This document shows positions 1 to 8,735 of a DNA stretch of 64,000 bases, one piece after another (position 1 is the first letter of the stretch; each line of letters opens with the position of its first letter). The position numbers and the translations under genes are program-made. The notes beneath the pieces were generated by a model. The model was not told where the DNA came from. It did no database searches and saw nothing but the letters and a program-made list of their open reading frames with translations. Source of the stretch: SZUA-100 sp965248135 (lineage in GTDB: Bacteria; Pseudomonadota; Alphaproteobacteria; Rhizobiales; Rhizobiaceae); assembly GCA_965248135.1 (NCBI GenBank), contig CBDFIN010000011.1:434001-498000 (forward strand), in the 5' to 3' direction.

Positions 1-380
1 GCTTTCATCAACAAGGTGATCCCTATTATTGCCACTGCGAAAAAACGGTTCGAGTGTTGCGCAAGCGGTTGGCGATGGACCATGATAACTTGCAGCTCAC
101 CTTCCAGTCCCGTTCCGGCCGAAAGGAATGGCTAAAACCCTATACGGAAGAATCCATTGCTGAACTGGCAGGCAAAGGGATAAAAAACCTGGTGGTTTTT
201 ACCCCCGGTTTTGCCGCCGATTGCCTGGAGACCCTTGAGGAAATCGACATTCGCGCGAGACAGGCATTCTTGACCGCAGGCGGTGTCAATTTTTCTACCC
301 AGCCCTGCCTTAACGACAGTCCGGATTCAATATCGATGCTGGCAAAACTGGCACACGAACAGCTCAGCGGCTGGCAATAG
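1..380 (+). CDS. hemH: Ferrochelatase, C-terminal part (5' end outside window)
   Basis: The last ~125 residues of ferrochelatase, which inserts Fe(II) into protoporphyrin IX in the final step of heme synthesis. The frame is open from base 3, so the true start lies upstream of the window. Recognisable family segments are GDPYYCHCEKT, then LTFQSRSGRKEWLKPYT, then a conserved block ending in FTPGFAADCLETLEEID, and finally PCLNDSP near the C-terminus. The stop is TAG at 378-380. The gene converges on the sulfatase on the other strand, with a gap of about 30 bases. Family assignment is firm; start and full length cannot be seen. Confidence 0.93.
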   Translation, partial: FHQQGDPYYCHCEKTVRVLRKRLAMDHDNLQLTFQSRSGRKEWLKPYTEESIAELAGKGIKNLVVFTPGFAADCLETLEEIDIRARQAFLTAGGVNFSTQPCLNDSPDSISMLAKLAHEQLSGWQ

Positions 381-412
381 CGCGGCTTTGTGCGAGTGAA
401 CCCAGACTTGCA

Positions 413-2086
413 TCACTCAGATTTGGTATAATCGGCCTTCGGCGTTCCGCGATATTTCTGCAGCAGCTTATCGTCCACCTCACTACCATCATATAGGCCA
501 AGCAACACGCCGGTCGAACGCGAGCGGCCTCGCATGTTCAAGATGTCGGTTTCAGATTTGGTCGTGCGCTGCGATGGCCTTCTGGCCCACTGGCCAAGTC
601 GATCATACATCTGTTCAATGACCTCATGATGGGTTTTGCTATCCCCCAGATCTTCAAATTCATCGGGATCATTTTCCAAATCGAAAAGCATTGGGCGGAA
701 ACCGCCCTCAGCGTGCATAAATTTCCAGCGCTTGTCGGCCACCATAAAAAGCCGCGCCTGCCGAGGCGCAAGATCAAGATTTTCCGCCATCATGGTAGCT
801 GAATAATCAAATTCGCTGATGGCAAATTGACGCCAGCTCTCGGGCTCTTCACCTTGCAGGAACGGTTTTAGCGAGCGGCCCTCCAAAATGTGACCCAGAC
901 CGCCCTCGCCGCGATAGTCGATGAAGGTGGCGGCAAGGTCAATGCTCTCGACCAGCTCATCACAAATGCTGCCGCGCACAGCGTCGGCCTCAATAGAAGG
1001 ATCGTAGATGATCAACGGCACCTTGACCGACGGCTCGTGGAAAAGATCTTTCTCTCCAAGCCAGTGATCACCAAGATAATCGCCATGATCGGAAGTAATC
1101 ACAATTATCGTGTCATCCAAACGGCCAGATGTTTCCAGATATTCCAAAAGCCGGCCAAGCTCGTCATCGCACTGTTTGATCAGGCCCATATAGGCGGGAA
1201 TGACTGCATGGCGCACCTCATCGCGGCGAAATGCCTGACCGATTGGATTGTTCATGTACTGATCGAACACAGGATGGGGATTGTCACGCTCGCTGGCGTG
1301 GCGGATTGCCGGCTTGATCTGATTATGACCATACATATCGTGATAGGGTGCCGGCACGATATAGGGCCAATGCGGCTTGATATAGGAAAGATGGCATAGC
1401 CACGGCCTATCCTGATTTTCCCGCTGTTGAAGGAATTCAATGGCTCTGGTGGTGAGCCACGGGGTCTCTGAATCCTCGTTGCGGATATTGGCCGGCTGGC
1501 CGGCATTTTGCATCAGCCAGCCAGAGGCGATATCGCCGTTTTGTGCGATGCCCGCATTGGCATTTTCATGCCATGGATTTTCGCCCCCGTATCCCTTGGT
1601 CTTGAGATATTCATTGTAGGGAGAACGCCGGTTGTCATAAAAACCATCGGGACCCTCGGCCCATAAACCGTCATCGCGTATGTGAACATCAAATCCGCAT
1701 TCTGATAACCTGGTCCCGATAACACCGTCATGCGAGATGCCCAATCGGGCCATGCCCTGCTTGTCGGCGCTCATGTGGGTCTTGCCGACCAGCCAGCATT
1801 CCATCCCGGTTTTACGCAGATGATCGCCAAGCGTCTGTTCACCAACTTTAAGAGGAAAATTGTTCCAGGCGGCACCGTGGCTGTGGACATAGCGACCGGT
1901 ATAAAAACTCATGCGCGATGCGCCACAGATCGGAGACTGGACATAGCAGCGCGAGAAGCGGACGCCCATGGACGCCACCCGGTCAAAATTGGGCGTTTTC
2001 AAATGGGGATGACCGGTGCAGCCAAGATAATCGAACCGCAATTGGTCATACATGACAAACAGGATATTGCGGGCTTTACGGCTCAT
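413..2086 (-). CDS. Sulfatase / alkaline-phosphatase-superfamily hydrolase
   Basis: 557 aa, a formylglycine-dependent sulfatase-type hydrolase of the family that includes choline sulfatases and phosphonate monoester hydrolases. The N-terminus carries the metal-binding MYDQLRFDY segment (Asp14, Gln15). The nucleophile motif is CGASR with Cys54, a C-x-A-x-R variant of the usual C-x-P-x-R. A second metal motif, TSDHGDYLGDH, lies in the C-terminal half. No signal peptide is visible, so it is probably cytoplasmic. It starts 24 bases after the stop of the truncated PPDK gene and is probably cotranscribed with it. Substrate unknown: sulfate esters or phosphonate/phosphate diesters are both possible. 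Confidence 0.85.
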   Translation of the reverse strand: MSRKARNILFVMYDQLRFDYLGCTGHPHLKTPNFDRVASMGVRFSRCYVQSPICGASRMSFYTGRYVHSHGAAWNNFPLKVGEQTLGDHLRKTGMECWLVGKTHMSADKQGMARLGISHDGVIGTRLSECGFDVHIRDDGLWAEGPDGFYDNRRSPYNEYLKTKGYGGENPWHENANAGIAQNGDIASGWLMQNAGQPANIRNEDSETPWLTTRAIEFLQQRENQDRPWLCHLSYIKPHWPYIVPAPYHDMYGHNQIKPAIRHASERDNPHPVFDQYMNNPIGQAFRRDEVRHAVIPAYMGLIKQCDDELGRLLEYLETSGRLDDTIIVITSDHGDYLGDHWLGEKDLFHEPSVKVPLIIYDPSIEADAVRGSICDELVESIDLAATFIDYRGEGGLGHILEGRSLKPFLQGEEPESWRQFAISEFDYSATMMAENLDLAPRQARLFMVADKRWKFMHAEGGFRPMLFDLENDPDEFEDLGDSKTHHEVIEQMYDRLGQWARRPSQRTTKSETDILNMRGRSRSTGVLLGLYDGSEVDDKLLQKYRGTPKADYTKSE

Positions 2087-2110
2087 GGTGCCGCTGATGA
2101 TTCCGCGATG

Positions 2111-3751
2111 TCAACCGGCATTTGCCGTCGACCATGCCACCAGCTTGGCGAGATTTCCCGATGGTTTCGGCGTAATCAGGGGCAGTGAACCGGAAAACAC
2201 ACTGCCGTTGCTGCCATCTATTGTTATCTCGTCGCCCTCACCCAGAATATTACCAAGACTTGCCATCGATTTCTTATCATAGCTGATGCGCAGGCTCATT
2301 GCACCGCAAACGCAAGGCTTTCCCAGACTACGTGCAACCACCGCCGCATGGCTGGTCATGCCACCGCCGGAAGTCAGGATACCCGCCGCCGCATCCATGC
2401 CCGCAATATCACGGGGACTAGTTTCCTTGCGCACCAAAATCGCCTTGCGCCCCGCGGTTCTTGCAGCAATTGCCGCGTCGCTGGTGAACACAATTTCGCC
2501 GGCCGTAGCACCGGGAGAGGCAGGAAGCCCTTTGGCGAACATTTTACCGACAGCATCGGGATCAACAATATCATTGACCAGCCTTGACAAGGCGGCCTGG
2601 TCAAGCCGCCTGACAGCTTCTTCTTTGGAAATAAGGCCCTCTTCCGCCATTTCGACCGCGATACGCAGGGCAGCCTTGCTGGTCCGCTTTCCCTTGCGGG
2701 TTTGCAAGAGCCAAAGACTGCCGTTTTCTACCGTGAACTCGACATCCTGCATGTCGCAATAGTGATTTTCGAGCATATTAAGGACGCGCAGAAACTCCTC
2801 ATAGGCATCAGGGAGGGTTTTTTCCATCGAGGGATCATCGGAGCCGGCGGCAATTCGTGCCCGCTCGTTGATAAAACTGGGAGTACGGATACCCGCTACC
2901 ACGTCTTCGCCCTGGGAATTGAGCAGATATTCGCCAAACAGGTTGTTTTCACCGGTGGATGGATTGCGGGTGAAAGCGACACCAGATGCAGAGTCCTCCC
3001 CGCGGTTACCAAATACCATCGCCTGCACATTGACTGCAGTTCCCACTTCATCGGAAATATTTTTCAAATTACGATAGGTGACGGCGCGCGGGTTTTGCCA
3101 GGATTTTAGCACCGCTTCGATGGCGCTCCACAGTTGTTGATGAGGATCTTGGGGGAACGTTTCGCCAGTCTCGTGTTTGATAGCATCTTTGAAACGGCCA
3201 AGAATTCCGACCCAATCTTCTGCCTCCAGCTGGTTTTCAAATTCCACCCCACGCGAAAAGCGGATATCTTCAATGATTTCTTCGAACTGCTCATGATCAA
3301 CGCCCATGACCACATCAGCGAATATCTGGACAAACCGGCGATAGGTGTCATAGGCAAAGCGCGCATCTTTGGTCTGACGGGCCAGCGCTTCCACGGTGTT
3401 GTCATTCAGGCCTAGATTGAGCACTGTATCGAGCATGCCGGGCATCGAGGCTTCTGATCCGGAACGGACCGACAACAACAATGGATTATCCTTGTCGCCA
3501 TACCTCTTTCCACAGCCGTTCCCAAGCTCCGCCAGCGCGGCTTCAACTTGCTGTTGGAGCGATTTCGGAGTGCTGCAGTTTTCCTGAACATAACGGGAGC
3601 AAAGCTCGGTAGTAATGGTGAAGCCAGGCGGCACCGCCAGTCCAATCAGGCACATTTCGGCAAGATTGGCACCCTTGCCGCCCAGCAGATCCGCCCTACG
3701 GGCCGAGCCTTCCGCTTTGCCATTGCCGAATGAATATACCCACTTGGACAT
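2111..3751 (-). CDS. ppdK: Pyruvate phosphate dikinase, truncated: ATP-grasp and phosphohistidine domains only
   Basis: 546 aa against about 870-890 for complete PPDK. Full enzymes interconvert pyruvate + ATP + Pi and PEP + AMP + PPi. Present are the N-terminal ATP-grasp domain (LLGGKGANLAEM; SVRSGSEASMPGMLDTVLN) and the swivelling phosphohistidine domain with catalytic His468 in SGGGMTSHAAVVARSLGKP. The reading frame ends at TGA right where the C-terminal PEP/pyruvate-binding TIM barrel should begin. The start is ATG at 3751, preceded by AGGAG at good spacing; a longer upstream frame lacks family similarity. It lies next to smc, a usual position for ppdK in this order (recalled). It could be a relic, a regulatory domain or an assembly artefact. 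Confidence 0.85.
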   Translation of the reverse strand: MSKWVYSFGNGKAEGSARRADLLGGKGANLAEMCLIGLAVPPGFTITTELCSRYVQENCSTPKSLQQQVEAALAELGNGCGKRYGDKDNPLLLSVRSGSEASMPGMLDTVLNLGLNDNTVEALARQTKDARFAYDTYRRFVQIFADVVMGVDHEQFEEIIEDIRFSRGVEFENQLEAEDWVGILGRFKDAIKHETGETFPQDPHQQLWSAIEAVLKSWQNPRAVTYRNLKNISDEVGTAVNVQAMVFGNRGEDSASGVAFTRNPSTGENNLFGEYLLNSQGEDVVAGIRTPSFINERARIAAGSDDPSMEKTLPDAYEEFLRVLNMLENHYCDMQDVEFTVENGSLWLLQTRKGKRTSKAALRIAVEMAEEGLISKEEAVRRLDQAALSRLVNDIVDPDAVGKMFAKGLPASPGATAGEIVFTSDAAIAARTAGRKAILVRKETSPRDIAGMDAAAGILTSGGGMTSHAAVVARSLGKPCVCGAMSLRISYDKKSMASLGNILGEGDEITIDGSNGSVFSGSLPLITPKPSGNLAKLVAWSTANAG

Positions 3752-3884
3752 CCACAAACTCCTACAGGAATTCAGCATCCCTGTTGTCGCGATACCTATC
3801 ACAACGGATCAAGTAATTACTATAGGTCTTTTGTCTGTGAATTTGGTTAAGGAATCTGGCGGACTGAGAAAAGCTTCCTTTGCG

Positions 3885-6800
3885 TTAGCCGGACTCGCGA
3901 TAGCTTTCAGCCGTATCCAGATCGACAGATACAAGCTGGCTGACGCCGCGCTCGGCCATGGTCACTCCGAATAGACGGTTCATCCGGGCCATGGTAATGG
4001 GATTATGGGTAATGATCATGAATTTTGTATCGGTCGAAGAGGCCATTTGGTCCATCAGATTGCAAAATCGTTCGACATTGTGATCATCAAGCGGGGCGTC
4101 GACTTCGTCGAGCACACAAATCGGCGCCGGATTGGTCAAGAACACGGCAAAAATCAGCGCCAACGCGGTCAACGCCTGCTCACCGCCGGAAAGCAATGTC
4201 ATGGTCTGCGGCTTCTTGCCTGGCGGGCGGGCAAGAATTTCCAATCCCGCTTCCAGCGGATCGTCTGATTCGACCAATTGCAGTTCCGCAGTACCCCCAC
4301 CGAACAGGTGGGTGAAAAGCCGCCTGAACTCTTCGTTAACCGCATCAAACGCCGCCAGCAACCGCTCGCGGCCTTCGGTATTCAGACTTTGAATGCCCTG
4401 TCGCAGCCGGCGGATTGCCTCGACAAGGTCGTCACTCTCAGCGATCAGACCGTCACGTTGTTCAGCTATTTCTGTCTGCTCTATTTCGGCGCGCAAATTG
4501 ACCGCTCCCAATCGCTCGCGTTCCGCCTTGAGTTTTTCCAGCCGTCGTTCTGTTGCGCCCAATTCGGGATGGTCACCGCCGTCTTTAAGTTCCGCCAGTT
4601 GCAACAATTCATGAGGCTGGCATTCCAACTCGTCGCGAATACGGGTTTCGATCTCGCTATCTCTTTGGCGCGCCGCACCAAGGCGTTCTTCTGTCCGGGC
4701 ACTTTCTTCCCGGGCACTGGAAAGTTCCAAAAGGCTCGAACTGGCAATCTGGTCGGCAGTTTTCAATTTGTTCTCGGTTACAGCCAGCAGGTCACCAGCA
4801 TCTCGGCGCAGTTCCTCTGCCGCATCAATCTGCCGGCTGAGGATTTTTCTACGCTCATCAAGTTCTGTTGGCGCCCGATCCAATTGCTCCCTTTCGAGCT
4901 TTGCATCTTGTTGTCGACTGGCCAGTACGGCGATCTGATTTTCTGCATTGGAAGCCCGGTCAATCCAGGATTTTCGCTCTCGTTTGATCGCCTCCAGTCT
5001 TTGGCCGCGCAAGGTGTTCTCGCGCGCCAGGCCATCATGGACCGCTTTGGCCTCGGCAAATCCGGCGCGGTCGGTGGCTACCTGGTGACGCAAAGAACTC
5101 AATTTTTCTTCCAAAGTGGCGAGCGGCGGCGTTGCGGCGAGAGAGCTTGTTGCTTCTTTGTGCACCAGACTTGCCTCATCAAGACTTGAGTGCAGTCTCA
5201 CCCGTGCCTCTTCCAGCGCCGAGCGACGGTTCGACATTTCGCCGACAGCGCGTTCCGCTTTGACCTGTTCATCACGAGCAATACCAAGACGCCGGTGAAG
5301 ATCGCGTATGGCCTCGCGGTGCAGCTGTTCGACCTTTAGTTTCTCGGTCAATTCAGCCTTTGCGGTCGCCAGCGATATCTCCGCCTGGTGCAAGCGTGCG
5401 GCGGTCTCAATCGCTGCGCGATCCAGCTCTGCAAGCCGGTTTTTCTGGGCCAGCCTTTGGGCCGCGGCCGTCGGTGCTTCAGCCGAAGCGCTAAATCCAT
5501 CCCAGCGCCAAAGATCGCCTTCAACCGAGACAAGCCGCTGCCCCGATTTTAGTTGCCACTGCAATTGCTGGCCTTCACGGCGGTCAACAACACCGATCTG
5601 GGCAAGCCGGCGGCCAAGTTCGTGCGGTGCAGAAACATGTGCTGAAAGTGGGTCTGCGCCTTGTGGCAATGAGCCGTCATCAAACGATATTTCCACCGCT
5701 CCCCAGTGAACGGGAGCCGATGTATTGGTTGATATATCAAGATCTTCGCCAAGGGCGGCACCAAGGGCTGCCTCATAACCCGGGGCAACCTTAATTTCCT
5801 CAACAACCGCCGGAAACAAGTCAATTGTCGATGCATTCAGGATACCGGCCAATGTGCGCGCTTCGGTTTCAATCTCGTTAAGGGTGCTACGGGTGGCGGT
5901 TAGCGGCCGGCGGGCGGCTTCTTCGTCTTGACGCGAAACCGCAACCAACCGTTCTGCTTCAACTGCAGCCGCTTCGGTCTCCTTCATTTGACGCTCCAGA
6001 GCGTCGATATGCTGCTGTTTTTCTTCCGTCCCCGCCTGGTCGGCAATCTCGGCAGACAATTTTTCCAGATCACCGGTAACCGACGCGATCTGATCTGCCA
6101 GGCGTGCCGCGCGTTCCTTGCTGTCGGCAATGGTGCGCTGGAGCTGGCTTTTCGCAGCCGAGATACTGGCCGCCTCGCCGGTAAGCTTTTCAAGCTCGCT
6201 CTCACCGGCGGCAAGTTTTTTCGATGCCTTAGCAAGGGTTGAGCTGGTGTCTTCCTGCCGTTCGCCGGCCTTGCCGGCTTCGGCCTCAAGAAGTTCCTTT
6301 TCGCGGTCAAGATGATCGACAATATCGCTGTTTTCAGCAATCATCTGTTGCTCACGGGCAAGGTCTTCGCCAAGCTGCCGCAAGCGGTCATCCAGCTCCT
6401 GTTTGCGCACGGCAATACGCTGTGCTTCCTGATCAATCTGGTTGCGTTCAAGCACCAAACGCTGCAATGCGGCGCCAGCGTGTGCTTCGGCATCCCGCAG
6501 CTTTGGCAATTTGTGGGCAATAATTGCTTGCTCCTTGGCGGCGGCAGCTTGCGCTTCACCCTTTTGCCCAACCAGCAGCGTTGCTGCGGTAAGAGCTGAT
6601 TCCGCTTCGTTGACCGCTTGCCTTGCCGCCTTCCAGCGCAGGTAAAACAGGGTGGCTTCACTCTTGCGTATTTCCGCCGATACGTTGCGATAACGATTTG
6701 CCTGCCGCGCCTGGCGTTTCAGGCTTTCCAATTGGGCATCGAACTGGCTGACAACATCGTCAAGCCGCTCGAGATTGGTTTCCGCAGCCCGCAACCGCAA

Positions 6801-7343
6801 TTCGGCCTCGTGGCGACGTGAGTGCAGGCCGGAAATTCCCGCTGCTTCTTCCAGCAACGCCCGGCGCGCCCGTGGTTTGGCCGAAATCAATTCGCCAATC
6901 CTGCCCTGCCCGATCATTGAAGGCGAGCGGGCGCCGGTGGAGGCGTCGGCAAAGAGCAGTTGCACATCCTTGGCTCGTACGTCCTTGCCATTAATACGAT
7001 AGACCGAACCGGCTTCTCTTTCTATGCGGCGCGAGACCTGCAATTCATCGGCATCGTTGAAGGCTGCAGGTGCGGTACGATCAAGATTATCGAGAAATAG
7101 CGTGACTTCTGCCGTATTTCTGGCCGGTCGGCTGCCGGAACCGGAAAAAATAACATCATCCATCGATGAGGCGCGCATATTCTTGTAAGAGTTTTCCCCC
7201 ATTACCCAGCGTAGCGCTTCTACCAGATTGGATTTGCCACAGCCATTGGGGCCGACAACACCCGTCAGCCCGCGTTCGATAACCAGCTCAACCGGTTCGA
7301 CAAAAGACTTGAAGCCAAGGAGGCGTAATTTTTGAAAGTCCAT
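3885..7343 (-). CDS. smc: Chromosome segregation protein SMC
   Basis: 1152 aa, the ATPase of the bacterial condensin complex, which acts with ScpA/ScpB to compact and segregate the chromosome. Walker A is GPNGCGKSN at residues 31-39. Long heptad-rich coiled coils flank a hinge (around residues 500-650). The C-terminal head has the signature LLSGGEQALTALAL and the Walker B segment CVLDEVDAPLDDHN. Length is normal for the family. The gene is the middle member of a minus-strand run, dciA, dsbA-like, smc, then the truncated ppdK. The many long frames seen antisense to it are composition shadows. Confidence 0.97.
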   Translation of the reverse strand: MDFQKLRLLGFKSFVEPVELVIERGLTGVVGPNGCGKSNLVEALRWVMGENSYKNMRASSMDDVIFSGSGSRPARNTAEVTLFLDNLDRTAPAAFNDADELQVSRRIEREAGSVYRINGKDVRAKDVQLLFADASTGARSPSMIGQGRIGELISAKPRARRALLEEAAGISGLHSRRHEAELRLRAAETNLERLDDVVSQFDAQLESLKRQARQANRYRNVSAEIRKSEATLFYLRWKAARQAVNEAESALTAATLLVGQKGEAQAAAAKEQAIIAHKLPKLRDAEAHAGAALQRLVLERNQIDQEAQRIAVRKQELDDRLRQLGEDLAREQQMIAENSDIVDHLDREKELLEAEAGKAGERQEDTSSTLAKASKKLAAGESELEKLTGEAASISAAKSQLQRTIADSKERAARLADQIASVTGDLEKLSAEIADQAGTEEKQQHIDALERQMKETEAAAVEAERLVAVSRQDEEAARRPLTATRSTLNEIETEARTLAGILNASTIDLFPAVVEEIKVAPGYEAALGAALGEDLDISTNTSAPVHWGAVEISFDDGSLPQGADPLSAHVSAPHELGRRLAQIGVVDRREGQQLQWQLKSGQRLVSVEGDLWRWDGFSASAEAPTAAAQRLAQKNRLAELDRAAIETAARLHQAEISLATAKAELTEKLKVEQLHREAIRDLHRRLGIARDEQVKAERAVGEMSNRRSALEEARVRLHSSLDEASLVHKEATSSLAATPPLATLEEKLSSLRHQVATDRAGFAEAKAVHDGLARENTLRGQRLEAIKRERKSWIDRASNAENQIAVLASRQQDAKLEREQLDRAPTELDERRKILSRQIDAAEELRRDAGDLLAVTENKLKTADQIASSSLLELSSAREESARTEERLGAARQRDSEIETRIRDELECQPHELLQLAELKDGGDHPELGATERRLEKLKAERERLGAVNLRAEIEQTEIAEQRDGLIAESDDLVEAIRRLRQGIQSLNTEGRERLLAAFDAVNEEFRRLFTHLFGGGTAELQLVESDDPLEAGLEILARPPGKKPQTMTLLSGGEQALTALALIFAVFLTNPAPICVLDEVDAPLDDHNVERFCNLMDQMASSTDTKFMIITHNPITMARMNRLFGVTMAERGVSQLVSVDLDTAESYRESG

Positions 7344-7419
7344 TCAGGCCTGCCCATGCGTCCAATGGTACAAAGAGCCTTGTTCACTCAATTACCAGTT
7401 ATAGCGGGCCCTTATAGCA

Positions 7420-8076
7420 CTAAAGAAGCAAATCAATGGCTTTTGATACACCATCGAAGGACAAATCCCCAGAAAATTTCTCACCACCGATATAAATCGT
7501 CGGGGTCGCCTGGACGCCAAATTTCTCCGCACCACGCGCCCTGACCGCCGTAATGCCATCGAGAACCTTCTGATTGCGCAAGCAGGCGTTGAAAGTTTCC
7601 TCACTGAAACCAGCAAGCCGCGATATTCGCAGAAGCTCGGATACGGGATCATCCGTCCGCGACCATTTCTCCTGCTGGGCGAATAACAGGTCCAACATTG
7701 GAAAAAACTTGTCATTTGTTGCGCAGCGCGCCAGCATCGCGGCGGCGGCAGCCAGATTGTCAAGCGGAAATTCGCGGAAAATAAGCTTGACCTGACCGGC
7801 GCTGATATATTTTTCCTTTAACTTTTTTAGCACACTCTCGTGAAACATTTTGCAGTGTGGACAAGTCATCGAGGCATACTCAACGATAGTGACCGGGGCA
7901 TCATCGTTGCCGATCACCATATCGGGCAATGGCAGATCATCGTATAGTCCCTCGACCTGCGCGGCAATGGCAATTGAAGGAATAAATGCCTGGCCAAACG
8001 TGGCCGCACCAAAAGTGCTGAAAATCAACCCTAGCGAGGAAGTGCTTTCTAAAATACGGCGGCGCGTCAGTTTCAT
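7420..8076 (-). CDS. DsbA-family thiol:disulfide oxidoreductase
   Basis: 218 aa with an N-terminal export signal: TRRRILE, then a hydrophobic stretch to about residue 40. The TRRR could indicate Tat export. The thioredoxin-fold active site is CPHC (Cys72, Cys75) after VTIVEYASMT. The C-terminal half contains VQATPTIYIGG, the cis-proline loop (TP) typical of DsbA/DsbG-like proteins. It likely introduces or reshuffles disulfides in periplasmic proteins. Its position between dciA and smc is the same as in other Rhizobiales. The exact start could be this ATG or a few codons downstream; nothing else is unusual. Confidence 0.88.
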   Translation of the reverse strand: MKLTRRRILESTSSLGLIFSTFGAATFGQAFIPSIAIAAQVEGLYDDLPLPDMVIGNDDAPVTIVEYASMTCPHCKMFHESVLKKLKEKYISAGQVKLIFREFPLDNLAAAAAMLARCATNDKFFPMLDLLFAQQEKWSRTDDPVSELLRISRLAGFSEETFNACLRNQKVLDGITAVRARGAEKFGVQATPTIYIGGEKFSGDLSFDGVSKAIDLLL

Positions 8077-8202
8077 GATGCAATCCTGTGTTGGTGTGCT
8101 TGTGATTTCTTTGCCCTAATTGATGCCTGGTGCAAAGCCCAAATTTCCGTTTTAGCCGTACAATGGTTTCAACAAGAGTTGAATTGTGGCATATTAGCCG
8201 AG

Positions 8203-8724
8203 CTATTGTGAACTTGAACTGAACACGCCACGGCCCATTTTTTTCAACGCTGCACGAAGCTCTTCATCGTCAACATCCGCCAGCAGTCTGTTTAATCGCT
8301 TTTCACCGGCTGAATTGAGAACCGGCGGTTTTTTGCGACTGACTGCAGACACCGCGACAACCGGCTTTTGGACAATTTTAACCCGATCGACAGCGGCAAA
8401 ACCAAAAAAAGTATTGACCCGCCCGATAATCATTGCAGTGTCATGTTGAAGGTAGACGGCACGGGCGCCATCGCAGGCAATGATCAGCGTCGCCGGTTTG
8501 AAAGCATCATCATCGCCATAGGCGCGCGGCCATTCGAGCTTTTCCGGCCTTGTGTAGGCAGAATGATTTGCACCCGCGATGTCTTGCCAGATCATGACAA
8601 GCTGCGTGGTCATACCGGCCCGCTGCTGCATCACCGGATTGAGGATGCCGGAAACCACGTCAGCGACCTGTTGAGGACCGCGATATCGTCGCCTTTTGGC
8701 TTGCTTTTTGCGCTCAAAACTCAA
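8203..8724 (-). CDS. dciA: DciA-like DUF721 protein
   Basis: 173 aa, DUF721 family. DciA proteins load the replicative helicase DnaB in bacteria lacking DnaC/DnaI. The family-type core is the region around LIIACDGARAVYLQHDTAMIIGRVNTFFGF, with a basic N-terminus (SFERKKQAKRRRY) suited to DNA or helicase contact. The C-terminal tail is low-complexity. It is transcribed away from mutY with only 11 bases between the two start codons, so its promoter must overlap mutY coding sequence or be very compact. Family assignment is from sequence pattern; function is inferred from the family. Confidence 0.8.
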   Translation of the reverse strand: MSFERKKQAKRRRYRGPQQVADVVSGILNPVMQQRAGMTTQLVMIWQDIAGANHSAYTRPEKLEWPRAYGDDDAFKPATLIIACDGARAVYLQHDTAMIIGRVNTFFGFAAVDRVKIVQKPVVAVSAVSRKKPPVLNSAGEKRLNRLLADVDDEELRAALKKMGRGVFSSSSQ

Positions 8725-8735
8725 ACGGTTTCTCC

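Noticed and set aside
4278..5189. 303-codon open frame antisense to smc
   Set aside because: Cys/Phe/Arg-rich shadow of the smc coding frame; smc is certain in the opposite strand.
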